Assembly (NCBI RefSeq): GCF_963675165.1
Contig: NC_087387.1
Coordinates: forward strand, 3,622,990 to 3,686,989
DNA: 64,000 bases
Direction of reading: 5' to 3'
DNA from: Halichondria panicea
Lineage: Eukaryota; Porifera; Demospongiae; Suberitida; Halichondriidae
How positions within the stretch are numbered: position 1 is the first letter of the stretch; each line of letters opens with the position of its first letter. The translations under genes were made by a program, and so were the position numbers. The notes under the pieces are model-generated. The model saw nothing but the letters and a program-made list of their open reading frames with translations, had not been told where the DNA came from and did not search any database. Shown here in pieces: positions 46,813 to 62,000 of this stretch.

Positions 46813-47069
46813 CTGTAATTGCACGCAGTTAAGAGCTGTACTTACACAGTAAGATAACGGCCATGCACATGCAGGTTAAAATTGTATCATGACGATTAGC
46901 AGTACGTTACTCGTGCAATAATAGCACTGGCAAGGTAATTTAAATAGCACTTGGCATTGCTGGCACTCGCTATACATGTACTATAGTTATCGAGTGCAAC
47001 ATGGAGAACATTGCACTGGAGCAACATAATGCTTAATCAATCAAGCACATCAATAAGAACAGAGCTTAC

Positions 47070-50000
47070 CCAACGAGGATTGTTGGTGCCTTTCTATCCC
47101 GATATTAATTTCCACATTTCGTGGTTGCACGTGGATTGGGCTGAAATGCTGCACCAGAGATTCTCGAGCCGTTAGGAGTGGTGGGTATATGCTCTCCATT
47201 GACCATTCAACATCACTACTTACGGGAGTGCGTGCAGTGGGAGGGGTATGATGAGTCTGCCGTTTCCTCATAGGAATAGAATGCTTCCTTGTACCACCTA
47301 TTCAAGATATAGGGTTGAAAAGTGAAATGTGCACACATGCACAGCATTCAACAAATTAATACTACAATGAAGAGCTACATGTCACATAAAATATGAAAGT
47401 ACTATGGGGTACGCATGTCCTGAATTTCAAGGTATCTACATTTGTAAGGTGTATTAATTGTTTGTGTACATACTGCTCACTTTCACTGTTCTTTTTGTCC
47501 TGCCTTGACTGAAGCAGTCTGTTTATTAGCCTCGTTGATGGAAAGGGCATGCTATTTTCTGATTGAATATGTGTCTTTTTTATCGGCAAGGGACGTGACA
47601 TCGGAAATATCATTGACTGTGCCTCTAAGCCAGCTAATTTCGAGAAGATGGGTTTTATCAGAGACACTCTGGCATATTTTTCAATGTGCTGTAGCGTGCG
47701 TGAGAGCATATAAGCAAGATCAAGTCGCTTCAGTGCAAGGTGGTCCATCTTAATGCTAAATTTCAATTTCCTTCTTTGTTGTAGGTCACTAAGTCCATCT
47801 AAAATGTTAGATGCTGTTGGCTTCGACTCATAGCTACGTTCTACATCGTTCACCAACCGCTTTACATGAGATAGACTAGCAACATGTGAAGTTAGGTTTG
47901 CCATGCGTTGATCAGCTATGGAGAGGAAATCTTTCATTGCTTTAACAACTTTATTGTAAGTAGAGCTGGAAATTCTGAGAATGAAAGAGAGGAAAAAATA
48001 AGTTTATTACATCGACTTAGGACTTATGACTACTTTGTTTATTATTACATGTACATGTACAATGAAAGCACGACCGGTGCTGATGCCTTGGTAGACGTGT
48101 CAAAGCTACATAACACATAAAGCTACTACTGTAGCTATTAATTGATAATTGTTGCTCAGTGAGTGGGGAGATCAAAGCAATCCAGTGCTCCGTATATGGC
48201 ATGTAATGTTGCATCAGTACCATAGCAACCATGCATATATTGCACTTGCAATGTGTGTAAATGCAGTAGATTTTGAGAAAGAAATTTACTTTTAGGAGTT
48301 ATGCCCCACCATTCACCCAATAACTTATTTCTAGGCTACTAATTATACCTTTTCCATTAGTTGTTGTTGTGGGAAGAAAACCTAAAAATTTATTATGAAA
48401 TTCAGCAAAACTGTGACAGGCTCTGGAAAAACAGACCAATTGGCGCAAGCTATGCGATCTATATACCAGATGATAGAGCAAAGAATTGCCTACGCATTGT
48501 GATATGCTTAGTGTGCACATACCTCGTTCCATGCCTGAGTTATGCGCGTTGGAAACTTGTAAAACAGCAGTATTGAGAAACGCCCACTCAAAGATTGCTA
48601 AATTGGGAAAAGTAAGGTAATGGTGGCTGCTTAGACAAGGCGCTTTGGTGGAACAGAGAGGTAGTAGAAAGACGGTAGATAACTATAAGCCAAGAACAAA
48701 ATTGTATGAGATTATACACTGCAGTCCATAAATCTGGCTATTGCAATACCAATATCTGCTCTAATTGGTCTGTTTTCCCAGAGCCTGTCACAACTAATGA
48801 ATTCACTAAAATTCCACTCAAAACACATGTCTTTTATTACAAGTTATAGGGAAAATTTGACCAATCAGAAGAGTTTGACGTCATTGGGCAACAAGTTAGT
48901 TATTGCAGGCGCCCTCGCTGCGGCCCTCAGGCATTATGTCATCCAGTGCAATATAGTGCATGTTGCACTCGTGCTGGGCAATAACTAATATAATGCACAT
49001 AGAGAACATTTTTGCATTAATTTTGCTGCATGCAGGCCAATCTGTAATCAGAGGAGGTCCAAGGTCACGGCTAATGACAAATAAAATACAGTAGACTCTC
49101 GCTATTGCGTCTCTCTGAAGTACAGCCACTTCGATATACCGGCCATTTGGTTTGGCACGGATTGCATGCTAGCTAGATGTTTTACAGCCACCTCGATATA
49201 CCGTATTACTACAATGTTTTGCGACCATCAAACATTTGCGAACTTTGCGAGGGTTGATCAATTTGCAACAATAAAATCCGCAAAACCTAAGTAATTACAC
49301 ACGATCCTTGCCAGAACGCGAGATCGCAAAGGGTCAGTAATAGTAATACGGTACCGGCCATTTGGTTTGACACGGATTGCTAGCTAGATGTTTACTGCAC
49401 AAAAATGCGGTCACTCGCTATTCCGTATGATGGCCAGTACTGGCTGCCCCAAACAATACAATTATTACAGCTGGATATGACGTTTTGGGTGTGGTTTGGC
49501 GGAAATTGGATTGCAGTACTTAGTTTGCTTTGTTAGAATCATTTAATTATTAATGTTATGTTGTTGTTGACAATGAATCCATACAACAGTCATTATAGAA
49601 GAGGAGAAACAGACGTCTATCTGATGGCTTGATGAATGATCTCTTCAACGATAGAAACATGTAAGTTTTAATAGTACTTGCATTTCCTATCAATGAATAA
49701 TTAAAAAAGGTGGTGGATCTGCAATGAGGTTCTCAAGGCATTCTGGCAGCAAAAGATCGGGGACGATGTATAATGCTATCAGCGTTTTTAAGGACAACTA
49801 CGGACTCAATGAATAGCTTAGCAAAGCTAGCTGCAAGGACTAACATAGATGTACAAGTAAAGTAAAGCACAGCTAGTTAGTTAGCTGAGTTCTGCATTTT
49901 GTACCAAAGGGGCAGTGCCCAACAATTTTACAGTGCTTTCAATGAAATTCAAATAATTATTGGTAGTCACTCTACTACTATCGCTCATAACGTAACGTAA

Positions 50001-53000
50001 CAGCAGTTAGTTAAACTGATCAAACTTACAGCATAGATAAAGCTAAGAAAAGGTTACATTTTAAAAGGCAAAAGAGTCCGTAGTTGCGTATTCCTAGTAA
50101 CGGCCGATCTTTGGTAATTTACTGTACAGTGTAGGCATGCAGCTTTGCAACTCTTTCTTGATTTTGACAGCTAGCGCTTTAGTGCATGGCTAACATGGAA
50201 AGTTTGTGCGAACAGATGATGCTATAAAAGATTCTGAAGAAACTGCAACAGCCTTCATGCACTGTGAGTAAAACTAGCCATGACTCGAGACAGAAGCTTT
50301 AGTTTGCTAATCTACGAATCAGAATCCAAGAGAAGGTGGCTAGAAGCTGTTAGTATTGCAACCGTTGAGCAGTTACAGCTGGAACAGACACACAGACAGA
50401 CCACATAGATAGTAGGGGACAGACAGACACAAAGTCAGCTTTACTGTATCCCTTGTGCGGCTATGTCTCAGGACATAATGAGGATATGACACCTGAAGTG
50501 TATCCTCCAGCTAATAAAGTACAATATATATAGTTGTATCATCGAGGTAAGCTGTCAGAGCATATAGCCATGTGTATGCTTGCTATATACTACCTAAAAC
50601 TGTCTCTGTTGTCTACTTGCAGGTCCACAAATTAGTGGGACAGATTACCCTGGATTAATCAAATGGCTGATAGCACCGCACAGTTGTTATAATAAATTAT
50701 ACGGAAATTCCTGTACAAGGAGGAAGGCAAAACAACAGACTTGACGCGCTACTCTAGTGATGTGTATGTATTAAAGAAAATGGTAGTTCTGAAGACGGTG
50801 ATGCTGAGTGCATAGAAGGGCTCTATGTGTAATAGTCAGTGGTGGAAGAGTTCCTGTGAGAATGGGACCAGAGCCAATTAACGAACATAGTTCAGTGTGA
50901 GATCGATAAGAAATGGAGTGGCTATGCTTTGAAATTCTAGACATGTTCAATTGTGTTTCGATGGAGTCTTGCCAGCGGCGAGTAAACTCACTTTTGGGGA
51001 TAGAGACCTTTAGGTCTCTCATCCATTATTCAATGAGCGGCCTGTATTCGAGGCTAATAGTTAGTAGCTAGGCTGTGGTTTAGGTGTTTCCCTGAGGTTA
51101 AAAGTTCACTTGCTATTTTACTTTGAAATAGAGCTGTACCTTGGGAGTAAAGTTAGTTTTCAAGTATCAATGCAAAGAACAAGTGCTGCAAGCTGCGCTG
51201 TCCTAATGCCTCTCGCTTTTGCTCAAAAAGAGGTATTACATGTAGTTAGCTAGCTAGGTAGCAGCTTGTTAGAAAGACTTTCTCATGGCAGAGTTCGAGT
51301 TTGGGTATATGCTTGATCAGAGGCCGCGGCTACTATTTTGTTGGCAGAGGAGGCTACAATTCGAGAGTGGTCATTGTTCAAGAGCGGCGTTTATTAGCTC
51401 CAGCCATTCAACAACCTACCTTTAGTTAGTCATCAGAGGTTCTTTTCACCTGCATAAACTCGAACTTTGTCATGAGAAAATCTTTGTGAAGCACTAACAA
51501 GCTGCTACCTGTACCTATATAGTAGCTACGTACATGCAGGGTGTCATACAGAGGGAAAGGGGGGATATCCCCCCCTTCAATTATGACTGAGTGTCCATAG
51601 CTGGGTATTGAAATAACAGTTGATCTTTTTTTAGCAACATTTTCTGGTTACTTTTCTCATTTCCTCCCTCTACTTCAAAATCCTGTATGACACCCTGACA
51701 TGTACATGTAGCTAGCTGCTATAGGTATTAATATGGCTGCCATTCATTGAGGCTACTATTTGTGAGCGGCTACCATTTTGTTAGCAAAAGAGGCTACTAT
51801 TTGAGAGCGGCCTCTGATCAAGCATATACGGCTAGGGCTGTCCCAATTATTCATCAGCTCTTCTCTCTTCCCCATCCCCCTAAGTTGGGTGTGGCCCCAC
51901 CCTGGACGCGAACGTTCGCGTCCAGGGTGGGGTCACGCCCAACTAATCCCCCCTCTGAGAAAAGGTCTGGCCCCCAGACTACAATAATTGACATTGCAGC
52001 CATATAAAACTGACATGTGCACTTACATGATATTATTGACCTCTATGACCTTTTAAACCTCTGACTCTACCTAATTTAATAATTGGGACAGCCCTATATA
52101 CAGCACATACCGTAGATCTACAATGTAGAAGTTGTATTATAAATACAATGTATGTACAATATTTTGCATTTCCTGTCACTAATAATGGGGTGGATCTGCA
52201 ATGAGGTGGATCAGTTCACCAAGGGCTGCTTCTGGCAGCTAGTACAGTGCACACAGCTTTGCAGCTCTTTCCTGACTCTTGTAGCTAACAAACAGCTCAA
52301 GGCTAACTCATAAGTTGAATAGGAAGTTTGTGCTAATCCAATCCAAGAGAATGTGGCTAGAAGCCTATAGAAGCTGCTAGTTTTCGTCGCATTGTAACCG
52401 TTGAGCAGTTACAGCTGGAACAGACAAAGTCAGCTTTACTGTATCCCTCGTAGAAATAATCTATGAACACCAGAAGCCTTGTAACGAGTAAAACTAAAAC
52501 GATATACATGCTGAGGATAATGGAGGATGCAACCAGACCTGTACAAACTCTGTCGGGTACGTGCTACCAGTGCAATTGTCAGAGTGGCTATCTACAAGGC
52601 ATTCTGAATTACACCACCATGCATCTACATAACATCCAATAACACATTCTTTGTTGACATACTTGCTCTGTTCCACAGCCGCCTTGAGAATGTGTTTGTT
52701 CCTATCTGAGTCCAGTCTGGTGAACATGATCGCACTGTCCTTGTCAGTTTGTGAGAAAGCCATAGATCGTCTGAGAGAAACAAGCTCTGCTTTCAGATTG
52801 TTCACTTTAATAGGCTGGCTTGATGTTCTATCCTGTGGTGTATTTACAGTATGGCATGCATAATTATTACAGTGGATTGCAGTAAACTTGCAACGGAAAA
52901 TTGCCAAACAGCAAAACCACAATCAGATAATTGCCGAGCGGGAAGCGAGGCGAATAATCATGCTAGCTACCTGATTCTGGCCCATTATTATGTTAAATAG

Positions 53001-56000
53001 GTATGTAATGGATGTGGGTTGGGCTCTCCCCGGAGGCGCTATACGGCAATAAAGAAGCAAACGATGCACTTGCCTAGATGGGCAACTCTGCAAGTCAGTG
53101 CAACTTTATCTGCTCACTGTCTCTATATAGATAGGGGGGCTAAGGTGAACCTTCCCTCCCAAAATGCTCATCTTCCCCCCCCCCCATATGTAACTAGATC
53201 TACTGTGATGCACTAGCATGTAATAGGTGGTGTGGTCAACAAATGTGGGAGTGACCAAACATTTTGCGGCGTGCGTAAACCTTCCCCCTAAACTTTTAAA
53301 TGAAACACTGGTAAGACTACAGATAGATCTGGAGACTGAGAGCTGGCCATGCAGTTCTTTGAGCTGAGTTGAAGTCTAATTGTTAAACCATGCCTATAAT
53401 TATATTCAACAGTTCCAAATTCGCTCTTTTGGTAAGAATTGCCCCATTCTATATCTATAGTTATGATGACTCCAAATTCCAGATTAAAAAATGTGTTGGC
53501 GCTATAATTAGAACGATTACGGTACTAGTCACAGTGTGACTATATTTGGTGTAGCCTCCCCATGCCCACTTCACTTCGAAGGAAGAGGGCCTATAGTATG
53601 TGCATGCACTAACTTTATATCCCGGTATCTGGGGGCTACGCGGATAATAACGTACAATGTAAATGGTAAGTTTAATGACGTCACAACAAACAGTGGATTG
53701 ATGAAAGCAGATAGAAGTTCAATTTAAGGTTTCTAGCCCCCCTTTATATCTGCATGATAGCATGCTGATAGCTACCCTTAGCCTGCTATGCTATAATGAA
53801 AGCACCGCGGGTGCTGATACCTCGGTGGATGTGCCATACCTACATAACATAAAGCTACTAGCTACAATGTACATGTGCATGCATGTGTATTGCTGATGCA
53901 TGTACATGCACACATGATTTATCAATGCATGATCAATGCATGATACATTAATTTTGCTGCGTGCAGGCAGAATCATAGGGACACACAAAGCGTGGGAAAT
54001 GGTCAACCATTGATTGTTTCTAAAAAGGATGCCAAAAGTCTAAAATTAATGGCTGCTGCATCAGCTAGAGCCTTGCAGCTCTCTTCTCACTCTTTTAGTT
54101 AGTGTTCTAGTGTAGCCTCCTTCGCAGTGTGTGTGTGTGTAGACTGCTACAGCTTCTCAAGGATCAATAAAGTGCAAGTAAGAGTTCTATAGGCCTCTAC
54201 TCATGTTTTCATTCGTGGATTGCAAATAATGCTTGATTCTTGAGTTATGCCTAGTTTTGCTTTCTGAAATGCCATCGCAGCCTTTTCAGGAGAGTGCGTA
54301 GCAAAACTTGTCCATGAAGTGTTGCTACGCATACTCTTCTTAGTAGACTAGTTAGCTCTGCACTAGAACTAGCATCCTTTGCAGCCTCTCCTTTTTCTGT
54401 TCTGTAGGTCTGTGTATGAAAATAATTACCCAGTGCGTGCGTGCACATGCAGAGCGGGAACGATTGGTGTGTGGACACAAAAATGAGGTGTTTGAGCGAA
54501 CTAGACACTTTTATGGACTGTTTTACCTGCTAATGAGACAGTGGTTGAAAAGTGATCTTCAAAGGCAGAAAAAAAACAGTATTTTCTATCATACTATGTA
54601 GATTATCGTTAAAATCATTACTATTGTGTCTGTTATGTCAACACACGGGGTGAATGCTCAGCCTCCACTGAGCATCATCATGTTCACATTGTTTGTCTGT
54701 ATAATTTATTCATTCAGGACAAAAATAGAATTTTTACGGTAAGTTTACGGGAAAATATTGCGCATGCACAAACAGTCAGTAACAGGCTTTCTACTCAAGA
54801 GGAGGCCTGTGAAGAAGCTATACTTGGTGGAGAACTTTTGCATTCTTGGCAATACTCTGCACATAATACTGTCCATTCTCCAATCTCCTCTGAACAGACA
54901 CACACCAAATGTTTTTATCGTGTACCTCTGCAGTTACATTCTAGCAAGAGTTCATTAAAAGAGAAAGTATATTAACGAATGAAGCATTATAGTACTTTGC
55001 AGCAGATCGATGTACTGTATAGCGCGAAATGTTCGAGGGGCTTAATTTTCATTGTCTTCGTGGGTTAGTAATCCTACATGAACACGAACATGTTCTTTAA
55101 TAGGATTATCTGCTATAACGTGCAAAGATTAAAGGCGTGGCTTCCGGTAAGCAGTCATCCCACAAACATTGTGCAACGAAATGCTTTTAGAGGCCATTCC
55201 ACGAAATATAAGTGCCTTGAAAATGTCGCGCTATACGGTACATATTCGGAAAGTAGCATGAATTCCTGTCTGAAAAGCACGATCACTTAATGACAATTTG
55301 GTAATAACATTATTGCGGGGCTCCGGGCACTCGGATTGGTTCAGGAAGTCAGATATTACTTTCCATTCGATACTCTCTCTTTTTATTATGGACTCTTGGT
55401 TGTGGTGTTGTTACATGTACATGTGCTCATGAGCAATGACACCCAGTGTTATAGTTGTAAAATGTGCACCTTGCTTTTCTCTGTTTCAATGAAGCCCATG
55501 TTCTCTTGATCTTTTAGCCTCTTTCTCACTGTCACTCTCAAGTCCTCTTCGCTATCAATAGGAGACAGTGATTCGTTGGTGATTTGTGCGAGGACATCCG
55601 TCAGGGATAGGGTGAGTTGATTTAAGAGAAGGGAGAGGCACACTCTAGCAGCTATGGCTTCACCATGAACATCCTGAGATCTATGAGGGTACAAGCATTA
55701 ATAAGGTGGTGCATGGGTGGTACTTTTTAAGTTGAATCCGTTGCACCCTGGGTAATATCTATCAATATCATCCAGGTATATACATGTATATTGACCAAGT
55801 CCTGGAGATATTGATAATCACGCAGGCATGTACTGTATTTACAACAGTAGCACAATCTTTTGATTTCTGACCACAATGAGCAATAAAGTACATGCATTTG
55901 TTCAAGCATGTACGGTGTATGGTATATACAGTGGTCAGACGTAATGATTTTATTGTACATGTAAATACAGTACGTGGCTGGGTAATATCAGATGTGGTCA

Positions 56001-59000
56001 ACATACATGTACCTGGATGATATTGGTATAATACCCACTACAGGATGCACGAGGCTAGTTAGACTCGCAAGCCACTCCCTTTTCTCTGATTGGACGGGGG
56101 CGGGAGAAAAGGGACTGGTAACTCTGGGCTACAGCTTGTGTAAATCAGGAATGCTATTAAATATTAATGTCACGTGCAAATTATCCAATTTATTCTGATG
56201 CGTCAAAAGCTAAAGACACACAGAAGACTAGTATACAGATCTATCTAGCCAGCCTTTTGATATCATAGATCCTTGTACCAGTGTCTGTTGTGCCACAACT
56301 TGTGGATTAGCATGGAACAGCTGATGAACGTAGAAATCTTGGCAGTCCTTCTTTGAACCGAGGAGTGGCAGCGATTTAAGACAGCTTGTACAAGTCTGAC
56401 TACTCTCAATTCAACTGCTGCCCTCTGCCATTATCTGTCTTGTATTGTACAGGTTATTAAAAGCTTTAGGCAACCAATGACTTTCGGCTGCCAGTTCTCA
56501 TCACATAAAACTAAAACAAGCTAATCTCTGCTGGTGTCTTAGATGACTATATCCTAGCTGAATGCTTGATGTCGTTATTACTCCATCATTTTCTCTTTTC
56601 TAGCACTACCATCCATTCTCAAACTGTAGCTAAGTAGCCCGCGATCACTTTTGCAGGCTACGCAATTCTACTTAACCTCACGCAATTTTTGGATCACGTG
56701 GAAAAATCAATGAATAATCTCTACCCAAATTCTGGTAGAGACACAAACTGTAGCCCAGAGTCACCAGTCCCTTTTCTCCCGCCCCCGTCCAATTAGAGAA
56801 AAGGGAGTGGCTTGCGAGTCTAGAGGCTAGTATTACCCAGGATGCAGACTGTTCAACCTAAAGCGTCACCCACCATCCTATTAGCATGCTGGAGTGCATT
56901 GATGTGTGGCGAATCCCAATGCAGTCGGGTAGAATCCTACAATCTGATTGGTATTAGGTAATGATCCTTAAAATTATTACACAACCAGCAAAAAGTAGGT
57001 TATCATGCCATCCTCTTATGAGTAATAACTTATTACTTGTACATGTATGGCCTAGCTTCTAGCAATTTTAGGGAGTAATTCTGAAGTACTAAACCTTAGG
57101 CGGCTGATAAACCTATACAATAGTCATGCATGTAGAGTGTTGTACAACTAAAGCAGCATACATTTGTACATGTATAAGGAAACCAGTTAGCAGCAACTAC
57201 TGTATCAGGGGCAATAAAATTAGCGGTTAATAATAGTATGTGAGTAGTGCGTTTGTACTGTATAATTAAAACGTAAAAATAATATGCACGTACATGTAGA
57301 ATGATATGCCCATTTAACGTGCAAATGTTTTGCTACAAAAAAGCTCAGCAGTTTGACAGCATGCTGGGTGAACTATAGCCAGCTGATGTAGAGTGCATCT
57401 GGATACTCATAGACACAACTGAGTGTACCGGTATATGCAGTAGACTTAGCAAGAACTGAAGCATGAACGAAACGTTGCAAGGAACGATATGCAGATGAAC
57501 GCACACTGTACTTCGTAAAATTTATAATGACCGCTAAACTTTAAACTAGAGGCTTGCTGAAATTCATGACAGGTGATAACGGCATTGTAGTACTGCACAG
57601 ACACATTGGTACTATATGTAGAATGACAGCAAAGTCAGCAAATTAATATAACTAGCTACCTCTATAGCGAACGTATAATGTAAGTTCAGGCTTCTCAGCT
57701 TTTGCTCGCGAAGCCTTAGTAAAAATCTGCCCCAATAAGGTATTTAACAAGGCTATCCAAGCAGCACTTAGTCATCTAGGTGAGCATGCAGACTGAACAG
57801 ATAAACACACACAAACACACTGACCGACTACTATAACGGTACCCACGGCTCAACGTAATCATAAGCCACGCATACTATTGTAATTTTCAGAAGTGAACAA
57901 CACACAACACTGAAGTCTCATACTTGTACATACATACATACTTGTCAATGGAATACAGGCTAATACCCAGAAGGTCATCAGCCACAGAATAGAATCGCCC
58001 ACTCAGACAAAGAACACCGATCATGGAGTCACGGAATACCCTCACAGCTTCACACAACTTGAACCACTCTATCATTACAGGGTGATCATGGGTCAGCTGA
58101 AGTAATCAGAGAGTGCATGGTCGTAATACAGTGTACATGTACATGTGCATTTTGCCAGTGACTAATAATTATACATGCATGTAGTAATATATCACAGTAG
58201 ACCTATTTAAGTTACAAGAGCGTAATGAAAGTCATACAATTTCCTTCCGTGTCTTATTGCAAGGTTACATAACCTCAATCGAGGCATACTTTGGCAAAGG
58301 TTGTCGTGATTTAAAATAATTATATTCCCCACTTGGGGTCTGTATCATAGCAACTGGGTGGGGTTTAACTACCATAACCCCAGCCCTGGAGCACATTCCT
58401 CACATAAACTCCCTTGCCTTGAGGGAGCACTGATTTTATACTGTAGATACACAGCGAAAGAGAAGCTAGACACTTGTTGACAAGGGCAGGACAGATGGGT
58501 GGGGCTCGCTAAACACCAGGAAGGCTGGAGGAAGGGTGGGGCTCACTGCTTGGACGTTGACAAGTTAGTGCGTAGAGCTAGAAGCTATAGCACTGGCTAC
58601 AAGCTTTACGCACAAGATTTTTGCTCGTTTTCAATAGTTTTTGAGACTGTTAGCTAGTTGTATCCAAGGTAAGATAGATCTAGCTTAGGTAGCAAGTAAT
58701 TTTCATTGAAGTGGGTATATAACACTTATTGTCCACTACAGTGATGAACACCTACTCATTTTTTCAGGGCAAAGCTGAGTAAACTCCTTAGAAAATGTTT
58801 CTGCTACTGATGGGACTCGAACTCTCAACCTTCAGATTTTGAGTCGAGTGCTTTACCAGTAATAGCGTACGTGTAATGGAAAATCAATCTCGTCTCAATT
58901 ATAATTATGTTATAGTTGTGACACATGCACAGTGCCACATGGGATATATTGGCTCATAGTGACTTAGCCCCGGAGGGCCGCAGGCCTCGAGGGAAAAGGC

Positions 59001-62000
59001 AATACTGAGCCAATATATCCCATGTGCGCGCATGAGTGAGCTGTGTAACAACTGATTTGCCTTGTGCATTCCTTTCCGTGTACACATCACTCCTTTTATA
59101 GGACAACTAGTTTCAACTACTTGTGGTGGCTGTGGAATGCACCAGACGCATGAAAAACGTTTTCTGCCTACCACTGAATCTGTTTAACAGTGTTATATTA
59201 TCAGGTTACTGGGTGGATGGTAGGCTTTAGGTAACTTCAGCCATACTATGCCAGTATCTAGATAGTGGCACAGTTCAAGGCTTGACCTGTGCCATATGGC
59301 AGATATTGGCACAGTGTTTCCTTTGATCTGCCCACTCAAAATGCAACAAATTGAAAAAGAAAATGGGTATAAAAGTATGTACACGCAAACCTCATGTGAC
59401 TGTTGTGGCAGACTGGGCGGAATCAAAGTTGAAATGTTGGGTCCAACAGCACTATAGAGAAATGTATGGAGGAGATTAAAGTCTATCTACATTGAGAATG
59501 GCTCTCTTAATGCTGCCATAACTTTGTCATACAGTAGATACACGTGTAGTTTACAAAATTACATTATACCATAACTATTTATCAGTCTATATAATTTTTA
59601 TATAAATGCGTCGATAATCTCCTATCCGTTAAAAATTTGCACTTTCCATGTAACATCTAATGGCATACATGCATGTCATGTACATGTGTATATGCATGCC
59701 CCCAAAATTTGCTATACTAGGATTTACGAGGGAGAGCCATACTGTATGACGTACAATAATTATATCTACATGTAAGTCAATTCGTCACAATATTTACCAG
59801 TACAAAAACTTTAATGAAGCAATAATTGACCACAGAACTTCCCTGACCATATTTTTATTGACTATGTACATGTACATGTGTATATAACCTCGGTACACTT
59901 CAGTGACCTCAATTTCTGTAGTAAATTAACCTTGGGTAGAGTATTCATTACCACTGACCTATTTGTTGGAGAGGGGCTGGGTCCTGTAGCAGTTAAACAA
60001 AGAGTATACAATGTAGATTTTCATAATGACAGAAAAGTTACATCACCCCCCTTCCTATACGTACCTTCAGATAGCTGCATGGGCAATCCCTCTTGTACTT
60101 CACACATATGCAAAGTGCTTGCCTATTGTGTGTTTGAAGTGAACAATAATTATTGACCAAGTGTTAATAAACACTCACATAGTTCATTGGCGATGCTCCA
60201 GCCTGGGGACATTTGATTGTGTCTTCTATTTCTAGCTCAGGCTCACTCCATTGTGCAAGAACAGAATCTTCACCTCTAGCAAACGAACTGTCCTGTTCAT
60301 TCACAAGAAACTGCTGCGTTTCTAGTGCACTCTGTGTCTTCGCATGTGTCATCATCAATTCAGCATTCTCAACCTCTAACATGGTTACTTGGTCTTCTAA
60401 GGTATGCTTTTCCTCTTCTAGAAGAGCCACAGTCGTAGTGAGCTTCTCTACCGCTAGCATGAGCATATTCTCTTTGTTCTCATTCAACGTCAACTGTGTT
60501 TTCCAAGCAGTACTAGTCTTATGGTATTTGGGGGTAAGCTCGTCAACATTGTGTTGTTTCTTTTGAAACTCGAATTCCTGTTTTAATTCATCTAGAACCA
60601 CACTGTTGGACACCAATTCATGACGAGCATCTTCTTCATGGTGAGTATCTCCTGAAACAAGATGTAGATTACATAATTATGACAGGCCAGTACTACATGT
60701 TGTAACAAGAGCACCTTAATACCGTATAGCGGGTAACTTTTGTGGGGTAAAAATTTCGTTCCAACTCGAAAATGTGAGTTTCGTGGAGGTCAGCTTGCCC
60801 ACGAAAATAACGAATATTTTACCACACGAAAATTACCCGCCATACGGTACAGCCATGTATGTACATGTATAATAGTAGCCTCTTTCACTGGCCTCCCCTG
60901 AAGAGAAGGACACTGCTACTGACTTCTTGCGTATGCACAAAACTATTGGCTATTTTTCCCGGAAATTTCCTGAATTTATCAGAGAAAAATTCATATTAAA
61001 AAAAGACATACACAGAGCTATTATAGCTAACTAGCTAGAGACAGAGCTGACAATAATTATAAATATAATGCTGATAGAGATTTCCCCCATAACATACATG
61101 ACTGACCGTCGTACACTGACAAAAATAAATGTTCTAGGAACACACCTACGAGTCTCTGTTTTCCGAGAACAGAGTAGAGTCGTCTCCACCTTCTTCTACG
61201 AGAAGTGGATGGATCTAAATCACTTTCACTAGTGGGAGTGTCTAAAGGATTGACAGTAGGCTTGGTATTGTGATCAATTGAAGAAGGATATTTTGGCTCC
61301 TCTCTGAACAAACCACTCTTTGAGTAGCGAGAGAAGAATAAAGTCAAGTGCAATTAACAGCTGCATGATATTGAGCAAGCACAGCAGTATACCGTAAAGC
61401 AGGTTATTTTTTTATTTTCGTATAATAATAAATTATTATTGACCATCATACGAAAATAAATTATTCTACCGCAATAGGTTCAAACGTCACTATATCCTGA
61501 GCTGTACGAATATTTAATTGGGCAGTTCATACACAACAACGAAAATTACCGGCTATACAATAATATAAACATGCATGCATTTGTGTACATGTAAGTATGT
61601 ACCGTATATGCTCGATCAGAGGCCGCTCTTGTATAAAGGCCGCACTCAAATAGTAGCCTCCCTTGCTAGCAAAATGAAACATTTAGTAGCCGCTCTCAAA
61701 TAGTAGCCTCAGTGAACTTTGACTCTAGCATTTCTGCACGTGGTAGCCAAAAAAATTATTACTAGCAGCTAGCTACATGTACGTAGCTATGAGTAGCAGC
61801 TTGTTAGTGCTTCACAAAGACTTTCTCATGGCAGAGTTCAAGTTTATGCAGGTGAAAACAACTTTTGATGACAAACTAAATTATCTGGAGCTAATAAACG
61901 CCGCTCTTGAACAGTGGCCCCTCTTGAATTGTAGCCTCCTCTTCCAGCAAAATGAAACATTTAGTAGCCGCGGCTCCTGATCAAGCATATACGGTATGTA

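Noticed and set aside
50771..51022. 83-codon minus-strand ORF as an extra coiled-coil exon
   Set aside because: The phases of exons 52832-52663 and 47974-47474 already join directly, and this ORF has no fitting splice sites or similarity.
59878..60156. 92-codon plus-strand ORF
   Set aside because: No recognisable motif and no partner exon; it lies in an intron of the minus-strand coiled-coil gene.
61777..61980. 67-codon plus-strand ORF
   Set aside because: Lies fully inside the MITE 61602-61994; the same sequence recurs inverted in the 51306 element.
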